Shown: piece after piece, positions 41,903 through 50,667 of the stretch
How positions within the stretch are numbered: the stretch's first letter is position 1
Layout of the letters: each line of letters begins with the position of its first letter
DNA from: Lachnospiraceae bacterium UBA2864
GTDB lineage: Bacteria; Bacillota; Clostridia; Lachnospirales; Lachnospiraceae
Assembly: GCA_002350525.1 (NCBI GenBank)
Contig: DEFA01000004.1
Location: forward strand, 49,766 to 102,038
Reading direction: 5' to 3'
Length of the DNA stretch: 52,273 nucleotides
Notes under the pieces: generated by a model
Told to the model about the DNA's origin: nothing
Databases searched by the model: none
Seen by the model: the letters and a program-made list of their open reading frames with translations, nothing else
Translations under genes and position numbers: made by a program

Positions 41903-43900
41903 TTATTTATCATAATCTCTGAGCTTTACCTTAAGTTCGAAAAGCTCATCACGAAGTATAGCAGCAAGTTCGAAGTTGAGCTCCGTTGCAGCCTGATTCA
42001 TCTTCTTGGTAAGTCTGTCTATCTCCTTACCCAGTTCTTTCTTGTTCATAAGATCCGGATCTTTTCCTATTCTGTCTTTTGCGGAAGCTCTTCCTTCTTC
42101 TTTCTCGATACTTGTGGAGATAAGCTCTCTTACCGCTTTCTGAATAGTCTGCGGTGTGATTCCGTTTTCATCATTATACTTCTGCTGGATCTCACGTCTT
42201 CTGTTGGTCTCATCTATGGCGTGACGCATGGAATCGGTAATACTGTCAGCATACATGATAACATGGCCGTCAACATTTCTCGCAGCACGGCCTATAGTCT
42301 GGATCAGTGAAGTTTCCGAACGGAGGAATCCCTCCTTATCGGCATCAAGGATCGCAACCAGTGTTATCTCCGGTATATCAAGACCTTCCCTGAGGAGATT
42401 TATACCTACAAGAACATCAAAAACACCGAGTCTCAGATCTCTTACTATCTCCATACGTTCCATAGTATCTATGTCGGAATGAAGATATTTTACTTTCACA
42501 TCGAGCCCTCTCAGATAATCGGTAAGCTCTTCTGCCATCCTCTTTGTAAGAGTCGTAACAAGTATCTTATGTCCCTCTGCTGTTTCCTTCTGTATCTCAC
42601 TATAAAGATCTTCTATCTGACCTGCTACCGGACGAACATCTATCTCCGGATCAAGCAGTCCTGTAGGTCTTATGATCTGCTCTGCACGTATCTCTTCATG
42701 TTCCTTTTCATAATCTGCAGGAGTTGCCGATACATAGAGTATCTTATCCACCCTCTCTTCAAATTCCTCAAAATCGAGAGGTCTGTTATCCATTGCCGAA
42801 GGCAGTCTGAAACCGAAATCTATCAGAGTCTGCTTACGCGATTTATTACCGCCGAACATTCCCCTTATCTGAGGAAGTGTAATATGCGACTCATCTATGA
42901 TGATCAGATAATCGTCTCCGAAAAAATCAACCAGCGTATCAGGAGGATCTCCCGGCTTTCCGCCCGCCAGAATCCTCGTATAATTCTCGACACCCGAACA
43001 GAATCCCGTCTCGCGGAGCATTTCAATATCATATTCGGTACGTTCACGGATACGTTGAGCTTCGAGGAGCTTATCATGGGCTTTAAACCATTTCACCCGC
43101 TCTTCCTTCTCCTCGTCTATCTCCTTTAATGCAGCCTCCATCTTATTCGGCGCGATGACATAGTAAGACGCAGGGAATATGCTTGAGAAGTTAACATCTC
43201 TTTTAATCTCTCCCGTTAGAGGATCGAACTCCGAAAGCCTGTCTATCTCATCTCCGAAAAACTCAACTCTTACCGCCTCATCGGACTTACTTGCCGGGAT
43301 AATATCCACGACATCCCCCTTTACGCGGAAGGTACTTCTCTTAAAATCCATCTCATTTCTGGTATACTGCATATCCACGAGCTGTCCTATAAGCTCATCC
43401 CTGTCAAGCGTCATTCCCGGTCTGAGACCGAGCATCATGTTCTTATAATCTTCCGGATTACCTATGCCATATATACACGAAACCGAAGATACAACTATAA
43501 CATCTTTCCTCTCTATAAGTGCGGATGTGGCGCTGTGCCTCAGCTTATCGATTTCATCGTTAATGGAAGAATCCTTTGCAATATAAGTATCCGTTGAAGG
43601 AACATATGCCTCCGGCTGATAATAATCATAGTAACTTACAAAATATTCCACCGCATTTTCAGGAAAGAATGCCTTCATCTCACCGTAAAGCTGTGCAGCC
43701 AGCGTCTTGTTATGTGATATGATGAGCGTAGGTTTGTTTAGTGCCGCAATGACATTCGCCATGGTAAAAGTCTTTCCGCTTCCCGTGACGCCAAGAAGGG
43801 TCTCAAACCGGTTACCCGCTTTGAAACCCTCTACAAGTTCTTTTATTGCCTGTGGCTGATCGCCTGTCGGTTTATAATCCGAATGTAATCTGAATTCCAT
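41903..43900 (-). CDS. uvrB: excinuclease ABC subunit B
   Basis: 665 residues from ATG 43900 (MEFRLHSDYKPTGDQPQAI); a TTG nine bases upstream is the alternative. Helicase motif I LLGVTGSGKTFTMA, the beta-hairpin region YYDYYQPEAYVPSTDTYIAK, DESHITLPQIRGMF (motif II), QTIGRAARN (motif VI), and a C-terminal UvrC-binding UVR motif (DRLTKKMNQAATELNFE). It verifies damage handed over by UvrA and recruits UvrC. It lies 24 bp after the GH13 gene, which makes a shared transcript likely. Confidence 0.98.
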   Translation of the reverse strand: MEFRLHSDYKPTGDQPQAIKELVEGFKAGNRFETLLGVTGSGKTFTMANVIAALNKPTLIISHNKTLAAQLYGEMKAFFPENAVEYFVSYYDYYQPEAYVPSTDTYIAKDSSINDEIDKLRHSATSALIERKDVIVVSSVSCIYGIGNPEDYKNMMLGLRPGMTLDRDELIGQLVDMQYTRNEMDFKRSTFRVKGDVVDIIPASKSDEAVRVEFFGDEIDRLSEFDPLTGEIKRDVNFSSIFPASYYVIAPNKMEAALKEIDEEKEERVKWFKAHDKLLEAQRIRERTEYDIEMLRETGFCSGVENYTRILAGGKPGDPPDTLVDFFGDDYLIIIDESHITLPQIRGMFGGNKSRKQTLIDFGFRLPSAMDNRPLDFEEFEERVDKILYVSATPADYEKEHEEIRAEQIIRPTGLLDPEIDVRPVAGQIEDLYSEIQKETAEGHKILVTTLTKRMAEELTDYLRGLDVKVKYLHSDIDTMERMEIVRDLRLGVFDVLVGINLLREGLDIPEITLVAILDADKEGFLRSETSLIQTIGRAARNVDGHVIMYADSITDSMRHAIDETNRRREIQQKYNDENGITPQTIQKAVRELISTSIEKEEGRASAKDRIGKDPDLMNKKELGKEIDRLTKKMNQAATELNFELAAILRDELFELKVKLRDYDK

Positions 43901-43924
43901 TTTCGTCAATATCTTTCAAAATCC

Positions 43925-46015
43925 CTAAAACTTACAGACATAGATTGCCGCCGATATCTTCGGCATGGTAATCGTAAGAACATTATTCTGGACAACATTT
44001 GTCTGATCGTCCTGAATATATCCTTCCTCTGTCGTAAGCATGATCCTCTTCATGTTTCTGTTATTATATACACCAAGTTCCCTTACATGAAGTCTCAGTG
44101 TCTTATCCGAATAATCGTTATTGAGTACGACAAGCACAGCTTCCTTGGAATTAAATCTTCCGTAAGCTATACATTTATATTCTCCGTGAATGAATTTGAG
44201 ACTTCCCGTAAGAAGTGACTTATATCTCTTATGTATCCTTATCATCTCCTTATGGAAGTTAAGGAGTTCCATATCTTCGTGTCCCCACGGAAATGTTCTT
44301 CTGGAGTCCGGATCTGTCCATCCGCAGACTCCCACCTCATCTCCGTAATAAATTGTCGGTGCACCAGGCCATGTCATCTGAAACACAACCGCTTCTCTGA
44401 ATATTCCTTTGTTTACATTTTCATCTGCCGCCTGCGGACCCAGAGTATTGATTCGGCCAACCCTGTGATTTGTTCTTGTAAGGAATCTCGAGTGATCATG
44501 ATTTGAAAGCTCGTTCATCGATACATAGAGTGAGTTGTACAGCATACATGCCATATAGTTCTTCATGGTTCCCTTAAACACATCGGCATTCCCCATAAGG
44601 TCGCCTCTGAATTCATCACTGTGTTTCTCAACACCTGTGAGAAACCAGGTTATAGGTTCCATAAAAGCTCCGTAATTCATGATGGTATCCCACTCATCAC
44701 CCTGAAGCCAGCTTCTCGGATTGCCGTAATGCTCGGCAAGTATAATAGCTTCCGGATTCGCTTCCTTTACAGCATCACGAAAATCTCTCCAGAAACGGTG
44801 ATTATACTCTTCCGTGTAGCCGAGATCAGCTGCAACATCAAGTCTCCAGCCATCTACGTTATAAGGCGGCGAAACCCATTTTTTACCTATCTCTATTATA
44901 TAATCATGAAGTTTTTCGGATTCCTCATAATTAAGCTTCGGAAGTGTATCATGTCCCCACCATCCGTTATAGCTTCCGTTGTCAGGCCATGCATTTGGAT
45001 CATTAAACTTAAAGAAACTTTTGTAAGGGCTCTCGGAATCCACATATGCTCCCTTTTCATAATTCGGATTATCCGAATATATCTTCTCTTTATCAAGCCA
45101 CTTGTTGAAGGAACCGCAGTGATTGAAAACACCGTCAAGTACAACTTTGATTCCTCTTCTGTGGGCTTCCTTAACCAGTTTTATAAACAGTCTGTTGGAA
45201 GCTTCAAGATTCTCGGGATCGGTAACTCTTCTGATATACTTAGTAGCCATTATATTTTCATTCGAATCCCACGGAAGAAGTTCTCCGTCATCCTTAACTA
45301 TCGTTCCGAAATGCGGATCGATATGATCATAGTCCTGAATATCATATTTATGATTGGACGGAGACACAAAAATCGGGTTGAAATATATGACATCAACTCC
45401 CAGGTCCTTCAGATAATCCATCTTGTCAAGAACTCCCTGAAGATCGCCTCCGTAGAAATTACCCACATCCATACTGTCAGGCAGTCTGTCCCAGTCATCA
45501 ATCTTCTGGACATGGCGTCCCAGGTAACTGTATTCGTTGGTCACGACATCATTACTTGTATCGCCGTTGCAGAAACGGTCCACAAATATCTGATAGAAGA
45601 CCGCACCCTTTGCCCAGTCCGGAGTTTTGAAGCCCGGAACCAATGTGAACTCAAAGTCTTCTGCCGCCTCACGGCAGCATCCGGCTCTGTTGTAACACAC
45701 GACCAGTCTTCCCGAATGCACTTCAAAATGATACCTGAGCCTATCGGAAAGCTCAGGTATCTCTGTTGTATAATAATCAAATATCTTATCGCAACTGGAG
45801 TGCTGCATCTTTACTCTGTATTTTTCCGTAACGAAGAATACTTCATCCACGTTATTTCTTGCTGTTCTGAATTTAATAACAACCGTATCATTCGGCATCG
45901 GTTCTGCCGGTGATACAAACTGCGGGGTTCCGTCACTGAAGAGTGCGCCGAAATCAAGCACCGTTGTTGAATTATATATTCTGTTTACTAATTCAAGTAT
46001 GCTTTCGTCAGGCAT
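43925..46015 (-). CDS. glycoside hydrolase family 13 alpha-glucanase (neopullulanase/cyclomaltodextrinase-like)
   Basis: 696 residues. An N-terminal beta domain (about 1-130, CBM34-like) is followed by a GH13 barrel. The barrel has DLGVDVIYFNPIFVSPSNHKY, VVLDGVFNHCG, nucleophile Asp in VDGWRLDVA, acid Glu in ILAEHYG and the third Asp in SNHDHSRFL; then a small C-terminal beta domain. There is no signal peptide, so it works on imported malto-oligosaccharides in the cytoplasm. ATG 46015 has AGGAGG 6 nt upstream and overlaps the EAL gene stop by 8 bp. Confidence 0.94.
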   Translation of the reverse strand: MPDESILELVNRIYNSTTVLDFGALFSDGTPQFVSPAEPMPNDTVVIKFRTARNNVDEVFFVTEKYRVKMQHSSCDKIFDYYTTEIPELSDRLRYHFEVHSGRLVVCYNRAGCCREAAEDFEFTLVPGFKTPDWAKGAVFYQIFVDRFCNGDTSNDVVTNEYSYLGRHVQKIDDWDRLPDSMDVGNFYGGDLQGVLDKMDYLKDLGVDVIYFNPIFVSPSNHKYDIQDYDHIDPHFGTIVKDDGELLPWDSNENIMATKYIRRVTDPENLEASNRLFIKLVKEAHRRGIKVVLDGVFNHCGSFNKWLDKEKIYSDNPNYEKGAYVDSESPYKSFFKFNDPNAWPDNGSYNGWWGHDTLPKLNYEESEKLHDYIIEIGKKWVSPPYNVDGWRLDVAADLGYTEEYNHRFWRDFRDAVKEANPEAIILAEHYGNPRSWLQGDEWDTIMNYGAFMEPITWFLTGVEKHSDEFRGDLMGNADVFKGTMKNYMACMLYNSLYVSMNELSNHDHSRFLTRTNHRVGRINTLGPQAADENVNKGIFREAVVFQMTWPGAPTIYYGDEVGVCGWTDPDSRRTFPWGHEDMELLNFHKEMIRIHKRYKSLLTGSLKFIHGEYKCIAYGRFNSKEAVLVVLNNDYSDKTLRLHVRELGVYNNRNMKRIMLTTEEGYIQDDQTNVVQNNVLTITMPKISAAIYVCKF

Positions 46016-47945
46016 GATTCTCCTCCTGTTCAAGCTTTGAAAAGAAATTTTTTAAATCCATAATAGGAACCGGTTTTGAATATTTATATCCCTGAAGATA
46101 GGATGCCGAAAGCTCCGTACACCTCTTCTCGTCATCCTCTGTCTCCACACCTTCATAAAGGACCGAATAGTTGAGATCCGAAAACATTTCAGCCAGGCTT
46201 CCTACCATCTTCTCAGATCGGTTATCCGTGCTGCTGGCAAGCACCAGGGATCTGTCAAACTTTATGATATCAAATGGCAGTTCCATGATACGTTCCATAT
46301 TGGAATAACCGGTTCCGAAATCATCAAGATATATCTTTATACCCATATCTTTCAGCCGGTCTACCATGTCCTTCATGATCATGAAGTCATCGTCATTCTG
46401 AGACTCGGTAATCTCAATGGCTATCTTATCTTTGGGAATTTCACTTTCCTCTATTATTTTTTCAATGTCCGTAATAAAGCTCTCGTCTCTCATCTCAAGA
46501 ACGGAAACATTTACCGATATACGCTTCACATCATAGTTTTCCTTAACAAGATATCTTATCTCATCACATGTTCTTTGAAGTATAATCTTGGTAAGACTAT
46601 GAATATACCCGTTTTCCTCAGCAAGTGGTATAAACTGATCAGGAAATACCATTCCAATCTCCGAAAGTCTTAGTCTCATAAGTGCTTCTGCCGTATCATA
46701 TTTTCCGGTTGAAATATTATATACCGGCTGACAATATGCCAGAACTCTCGGATCTCTCAGATTGCCCCCTCTGACGATGTCGGTCAGCTCCGAAAGAATA
46801 TATTCATATCTCATAAATCCATCTACATCAGTTTGTATAATTCTATGAACTGAATTGATATCCATATGACGATGAACGCTATTTATAAGTGCCGCACAAT
46901 CATTCTTTATCTTTAAATCTATCAGACTTTCACATATAACTATCTTATAATCCAGTCTCAGTTTCTCATATTCAGCATTGAAAGCTTCCAACATCTTATG
47001 GATTCTGCTTTCTATATCTTTATTGGCGCTCCTCTTAGCAATAAGCACGACATGTCCCTTACTTATCTGGAAAAGGACCGCGCTATTAAAATAATTTCCG
47101 GATATACTTCTTATCCCCTTTTGAACGCTCTCCGGAAGTACAGCGGAATCATAATCCATATCTGGAAGAAAAAGGCTTATCATAAACATATCTATGCCTT
47201 TATCAAAATTATACAAAATCATATCCTCAAGAGCTCTTGAGCTTATGGCGCCAAGCTCCATATCATAAGGGTTTGAGTGTATCAGATAAAACATTCCAAT
47301 CACCGGGAAAAGAAATGTTACCAACGTATATGAATTCTGATCATGTTTTCCCTGCAGATACAATATAAAGAAGGCTATAATAATAGTTCCGTAAAAGCCC
47401 CTAAGTATCTGTCTATACAGTTTATCCCGGAATACGATCATCAATATGATACACATAGTGACAAATCCCACATATCCGATCCAGAATACATATATATCTG
47501 AATTGTAAGTTCCATCAGGATTGATCTTGAATCCTTTCTTCGATATCGAACTTAATATATCCCACAGAACCACTATCACATAGAACACCGATGCCACAAT
47601 CATTATCGGTACCTTTCTGTACAGTTCTATATGCATAAGTTCCAGTATATATGCAGTATAGGTCAGAAGGATTGTGAATATTGCAATATGATATATAATT
47701 CTTATTACATAAACCCAGAAATAATTTCCGTTGGTAATATAAACACTCCATTCGTGATAGCCCACATTTGCAACTGCGGCTATAACTATATACACCAAGA
47801 TATTAATAAACAGATTAAAGTTTCTGGTTTTCTCTACATACGAAGTAGCAACCAGTACGACGATAACCATACAGATTGCCATAACGATTATATCTCCTAC
47901 AGGAGAATAGTTATCAAAATATACTTTCTGTAGTGCCTGCCCCAT
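46008..47945 (-). CDS. membrane EAL-domain c-di-GMP phosphodiesterase
   Basis: 645 residues. About eight N-terminal membrane helices (1-230), a middle region (about 235-385) and a C-terminal EAL domain with all expected residues: AEALMRL, SVNVSVLEM, IEITES, YLDDFGTGYSN, IIKFDRSL, YEGVET and YLQGYKYSKP. It should hydrolyse c-di-GMP to pGpG. ATG 47945 has GGGGTG 5 nt upstream. It is the first gene of an apparent operon with the GH13 hydrolase, uvrB and uvrA. The leader holds the hairpin at 47964-47986. Confidence 0.93.
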   Translation of the reverse strand: MGQALQKVYFDNYSPVGDIIVMAICMVIVVLVATSYVEKTRNFNLFINILVYIVIAAVANVGYHEWSVYITNGNYFWVYVIRIIYHIAIFTILLTYTAYILELMHIELYRKVPIMIVASVFYVIVVLWDILSSISKKGFKINPDGTYNSDIYVFWIGYVGFVTMCIILMIVFRDKLYRQILRGFYGTIIIAFFILYLQGKHDQNSYTLVTFLFPVIGMFYLIHSNPYDMELGAISSRALEDMILYNFDKGIDMFMISLFLPDMDYDSAVLPESVQKGIRSISGNYFNSAVLFQISKGHVVLIAKRSANKDIESRIHKMLEAFNAEYEKLRLDYKIVICESLIDLKIKNDCAALINSVHRHMDINSVHRIIQTDVDGFMRYEYILSELTDIVRGGNLRDPRVLAYCQPVYNISTGKYDTAEALMRLRLSEIGMVFPDQFIPLAEENGYIHSLTKIILQRTCDEIRYLVKENYDVKRISVNVSVLEMRDESFITDIEKIIEESEIPKDKIAIEITESQNDDDFMIMKDMVDRLKDMGIKIYLDDFGTGYSNMERIMELPFDIIKFDRSLVLASSTDNRSEKMVGSLAEMFSDLNYSVLYEGVETEDDEKRCTELSASYLQGYKYSKPVPIMDLKNFFSKLEQEENHA

Positions 47946-47963
47946 AACATCACCCCGGATACC

Positions 47964-47986
47964 GACTGTTTCCACCCATAACAGTC
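47964..47986 (-). promoter_or_regulatory. leader hairpin before the EAL gene
   Basis: GACTGTT and AACAGTC pair across a 9-nt loop, 19 nt before the start codon. Too small for a known riboswitch; it could affect translation of the EAL gene. Confidence 0.45.
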
Positions 47987-48016
47987 CTCTATACAGACAA
48001 CATAGTATCTATCAAT

Positions 48017-48045
48017 ATTATACTAAAATTTACAATATGTTTCAA
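48017..48045 (-). promoter_or_regulatory. sigma-A promoter of the EAL-GH13-uvrBA operon
   Basis: -35 TTGAAA (48040-48045), 17 bp, -10 TATAAT (48017-48022). One of the strongest promoters in the window. Confidence 0.8.
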
Positions 48046-48061
48046 TTTTTTAAAGACCTTT

Positions 48062-48781
48062 TTAAACCATCCAGTACACTATCAGGATGATCACTGTCAA
48101 AAAGCACAAGGTGGCTATCCATGCCTGTTTCATGGCATCATCTCTTTTTATCCCGCAGGCATAATACTCTCTGTAAATCGAAGCCTTCCTGAGACGGTCT
48201 ACATCTTCCTGTATACACTCATCCCAATCTTCATCAATTCTTCCCGAATACTCTGCTTCAACTTTCATATGCATCTTTCTGGCAAGTTCAATCTCGTACA
48301 GACGTTCTCTTATATATCTTTCCTCCTGCGGAAATGTGATCACTTCACGGTCTATTATCACTTCGTCGTCAAAATGTTCATTCATTATATGATCATTTCT
48401 CACATTCAGGCTCAGCCTTCTGAGATATGAAGGAAGTATAAAAAAAAGAACTGTCACTACTGCCGCCGGAAAAAGGACAGATATAAAGACACCGAAAACA
48501 GCAAATACCCCGGACAGCTTTGACAAAAGACCAAGAATATATCTGAATCCCAATACAAGAAACAACGACACGATGCACATAACCGAAGCTATAAGATCAC
48601 TTTTAATATCATCCTTCAGCTTTCGTCTTCTTATATTCAGGCCTGCAAGCTGATCTTTATACTTCATCTCCACATGATTTATCTGTTCAATCAGACTGCT
48701 GCACACATCGCGATATCCCCCGTCACCGGTATCATCCCTGTCAAAATCAAGAAATGTTATCCCGTCTTCGATAATATTCAA
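48062..48781 (-). CDS. membrane protein of unknown function
   Basis: 239 residues from TTG 48781 (GAGGGGG 10 nt upstream); GTG 48820 is in frame but has no SD. Topology: an N-terminal soluble part with a coiled-coil-like stretch (IEQINHVEMKYKDQLAGL), two central helices (about 62-80 and 87-115), a charged helical region (about 130-205), and a last helix at the C-terminus (IATLCFLTVIILIVYWMV). I do not recognise a family. It ends 17 bp before the EAL promoter region and lies downstream of the GGDEF gene, separated by a terminator. Confidence 0.65.
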   Translation of the reverse strand: MNIIEDGITFLDFDRDDTGDGGYRDVCSSLIEQINHVEMKYKDQLAGLNIRRRKLKDDIKSDLIASVMCIVSLFLVLGFRYILGLLSKLSGVFAVFGVFISVLFPAAVVTVLFFILPSYLRRLSLNVRNDHIMNEHFDDEVIIDREVITFPQEERYIRERLYEIELARKMHMKVEAEYSGRIDEDWDECIQEDVDRLRKASIYREYYACGIKRDDAMKQAWIATLCFLTVIILIVYWMV

Positions 48782-48833
48782 TACTAAGTAACCCCCTCGA
48801 CTTCCCGTTGTAATGAACACCTGTTAAATATTG

Positions 48834-48889
48834 CAAAAAAGCCGGCTCCTGAAATCATCGCATAAGGATTTCTTCAAGGAAAGCCGGCT
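48834..48889 (-). terminator. intrinsic terminator of the GGDEF gene
   Basis: Arms AGCCGGCT (48882-48889 and 48840-48847), extended by paired TTGAA/TTCA inside, then TTTTTT on the minus strand. Confidence 0.9.
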
Positions 48890-48904
48890 GATTCGTCTTG
48901 TCAA

Positions 48905-50320
48905 TCAGGATATTCTCCTTTTTCCGGGATGTTTTTCATAATAAATTCTCTTATCTTCATACATGCGTTCATCGGCAATCTTAAGCGCATGCCTTACATT
49001 CCTCTTATCGGGATCGTAACATGAACCTATTGCAAAACTTACATCATCATACTTGTTCTCTGCTTCTCTTATTGCCTCAACTCTTCTATCCAGTTCTTCT
49101 TCTGTTATTCCTATAACTATAATAGAAAACTCATCACCGCCGGCTCTGTATATCTCTTCCGGAAGAAATACTTCCTCAAGCACTTTGGCAGCATCCTTGA
49201 GAAGTTTATCACCCGCATTATGACCAAAGTCGTCGTTTACTCTCTTAAGTCCGTTAAGATCCGCAAATACAACTCCCACAGAATTACTGACGGCGGTATT
49301 ATCTTCACTGATCTTATCAACGAAATTATTCATCTCATTACGGTTCATAACACCCGTAAGCATATCTTTGGAACTGAGGACTTTAAGTCTGTCCACAAGA
49401 AGATAGTTGCTTATCTCCGAACCGATGATAAATGTTGTTGTCTCGAGAACCTGCTTAATCTTAGGCGCATCATCCTTATCAAAGTTACATGCCCATATAT
49501 ATCCGAGCAGGTCTCCCCTGAACTTCAGAGGGAAGAGAACTATGCTGTTTACATTCTCTGATTTGATCGACTCATACCAGGCAGGATTTCTCTCCTTTAC
49601 GACTTCAAAATCCTGTTCGTTCTTTACAACTATACAGTTACTTCCCGCTATAAGATCAGGCCAGGTTTCCGTGAGTTCATAGAAATTCTCGTCCAGTATA
49701 TCAAGCATAGGACGGAGTCCGCTGTCCGGAACGATCGACTGACACAGCACTTCGCATTTTTTCTCATAACTGTCGGTAAGAAGTATAACGCAGCTGTCAG
49801 CGGAACATATCTCCCTGATATCTTCTATGACTTCCTGCATAGCTTCTTTAAAATCCTTTGCACTTCTGAGCTTTATACAGGTCTCAAGTACTTTTGCGGC
49901 GGTTTCTCCGGCTGTACTTGAAAGATTCTCGGAATTCGGAGAGAAGTTTATCTCCATCGTATATGTACAATAGCATATATTTCCTTCCTGATATGCTACC
50001 GGCATAAATATCATATTAAACCATATTCCGTCCATACGGTCCGGCCTTGCATAAGAATGAAGGCATTTTTTCTCAACCGCAGCTCTGTAACTGAAATCCT
50101 CAAAGTTAAGATCTCTTGTAAGATATGTGGTATATTCCTGATTCGGAACAAACTTCTGAACCAGAAGTTCCGCACCCGGTGCAGGCTTCTCTATAGAATC
50201 TATATACGCCTGATTACCGGTTACTATACGAATCTTACCGTACTTTCCGTTACCCAGATCCTCAACCGATACAATACACGTCATGGCCCCCATGCCATCA
50301 ACAAATTTCTGTAAATCCAT
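48905..50320 (-). CDS. soluble diguanylate cyclase with N-terminal PAS-like and GAF-like regions
   Basis: 471 residues without membrane helices. The first 135 or so residues look like a PAS-type sensor, and about 150-300 resemble a GAF domain (SADSCVILLTDSYEKK, VNSIVLFPLKFRGDLLGYIW). The GGDEF domain at the end has SSKDMLTGVMNRNEM, FADLNGLKRVNDDFGHNAGD and the intact signature YRAGGDEFSI. No RxxD inhibitory site is present. It makes c-di-GMP in the cytoplasm. GGAGGGG is close to ATG 50320. It ends in the terminator at 48834-48889. Confidence 0.93.
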   Translation of the reverse strand: MDLQKFVDGMGAMTCIVSVEDLGNGKYGKIRIVTGNQAYIDSIEKPAPGAELLVQKFVPNQEYTTYLTRDLNFEDFSYRAAVEKKCLHSYARPDRMDGIWFNMIFMPVAYQEGNICYCTYTMEINFSPNSENLSSTAGETAAKVLETCIKLRSAKDFKEAMQEVIEDIREICSADSCVILLTDSYEKKCEVLCQSIVPDSGLRPMLDILDENFYELTETWPDLIAGSNCIVVKNEQDFEVVKERNPAWYESIKSENVNSIVLFPLKFRGDLLGYIWACNFDKDDAPKIKQVLETTTFIIGSEISNYLLVDRLKVLSSKDMLTGVMNRNEMNNFVDKISEDNTAVSNSVGVVFADLNGLKRVNDDFGHNAGDKLLKDAAKVLEEVFLPEEIYRAGGDEFSIIVIGITEEELDRRVEAIREAENKYDDVSFAIGSCYDPDKRNVRHALKIADERMYEDKRIYYEKHPGKRRIS

Positions 50321-50450
50321 AAGTACCCCTCCAAAAAACCAAGAAGCATCTATCTGTATAATAACTCTTTTTTACCAAAACATAAAGAATTTTTTAACTG
50401 ACGACAGCGTAAATTTACATTCGGAAATCAAATGTGGGAACCCACCAAAG

Positions 50451-50665
50451 ATAGCTGAGTGTTCAGCTATTAGATGTGTTGATTTTACTATACATTTAAC
50501 TTCTCTGCAATACTGGGCTCTGCCCAGACCTGTCCCTCGTCGGGAAGGCAGGGAAACAACTCTTGTTGTTTCCTGAACAAAAGGGTCATCCGTGTCACTC
50601 CGTCAAGTGCTGCCTGGATGCTTCGCATCCAGCGTACTGTCACTTGACTTCGCTCCCGCGCCACG
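50451..50665. other. non-coding stem-loop array between transposase stop and IS left end
   Basis: This is most of the only gene-free stretch over 300 bp (50321-50667). It holds perfect stems ATAGCTGA/TCAGCTAT (50451-50470), CTGGGC-TCT-GCCCAG (50513-50527), GGAAACAAC/GTTGTTTCC (50552-50573) and CTGGATGC-TTC-GCATCCAG (50614-50632). The last is nested in GTCAAGTG/CACTTGAC (50602-50648). No T run follows any of them. The rest of the stretch, 50321-50435, is the leader of the GGDEF gene with no clear promoter. Confidence 0.6.
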
Positions 50666-50667
50666 AT

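Noticed and set aside
46008..48061. c-di-GMP riboswitch before the EAL gene, and likewise before the other c-di-GMP genes and pgaC
   Set aside because: The leaders are short and lack the conserved GEMM core; only small hairpins are visible.
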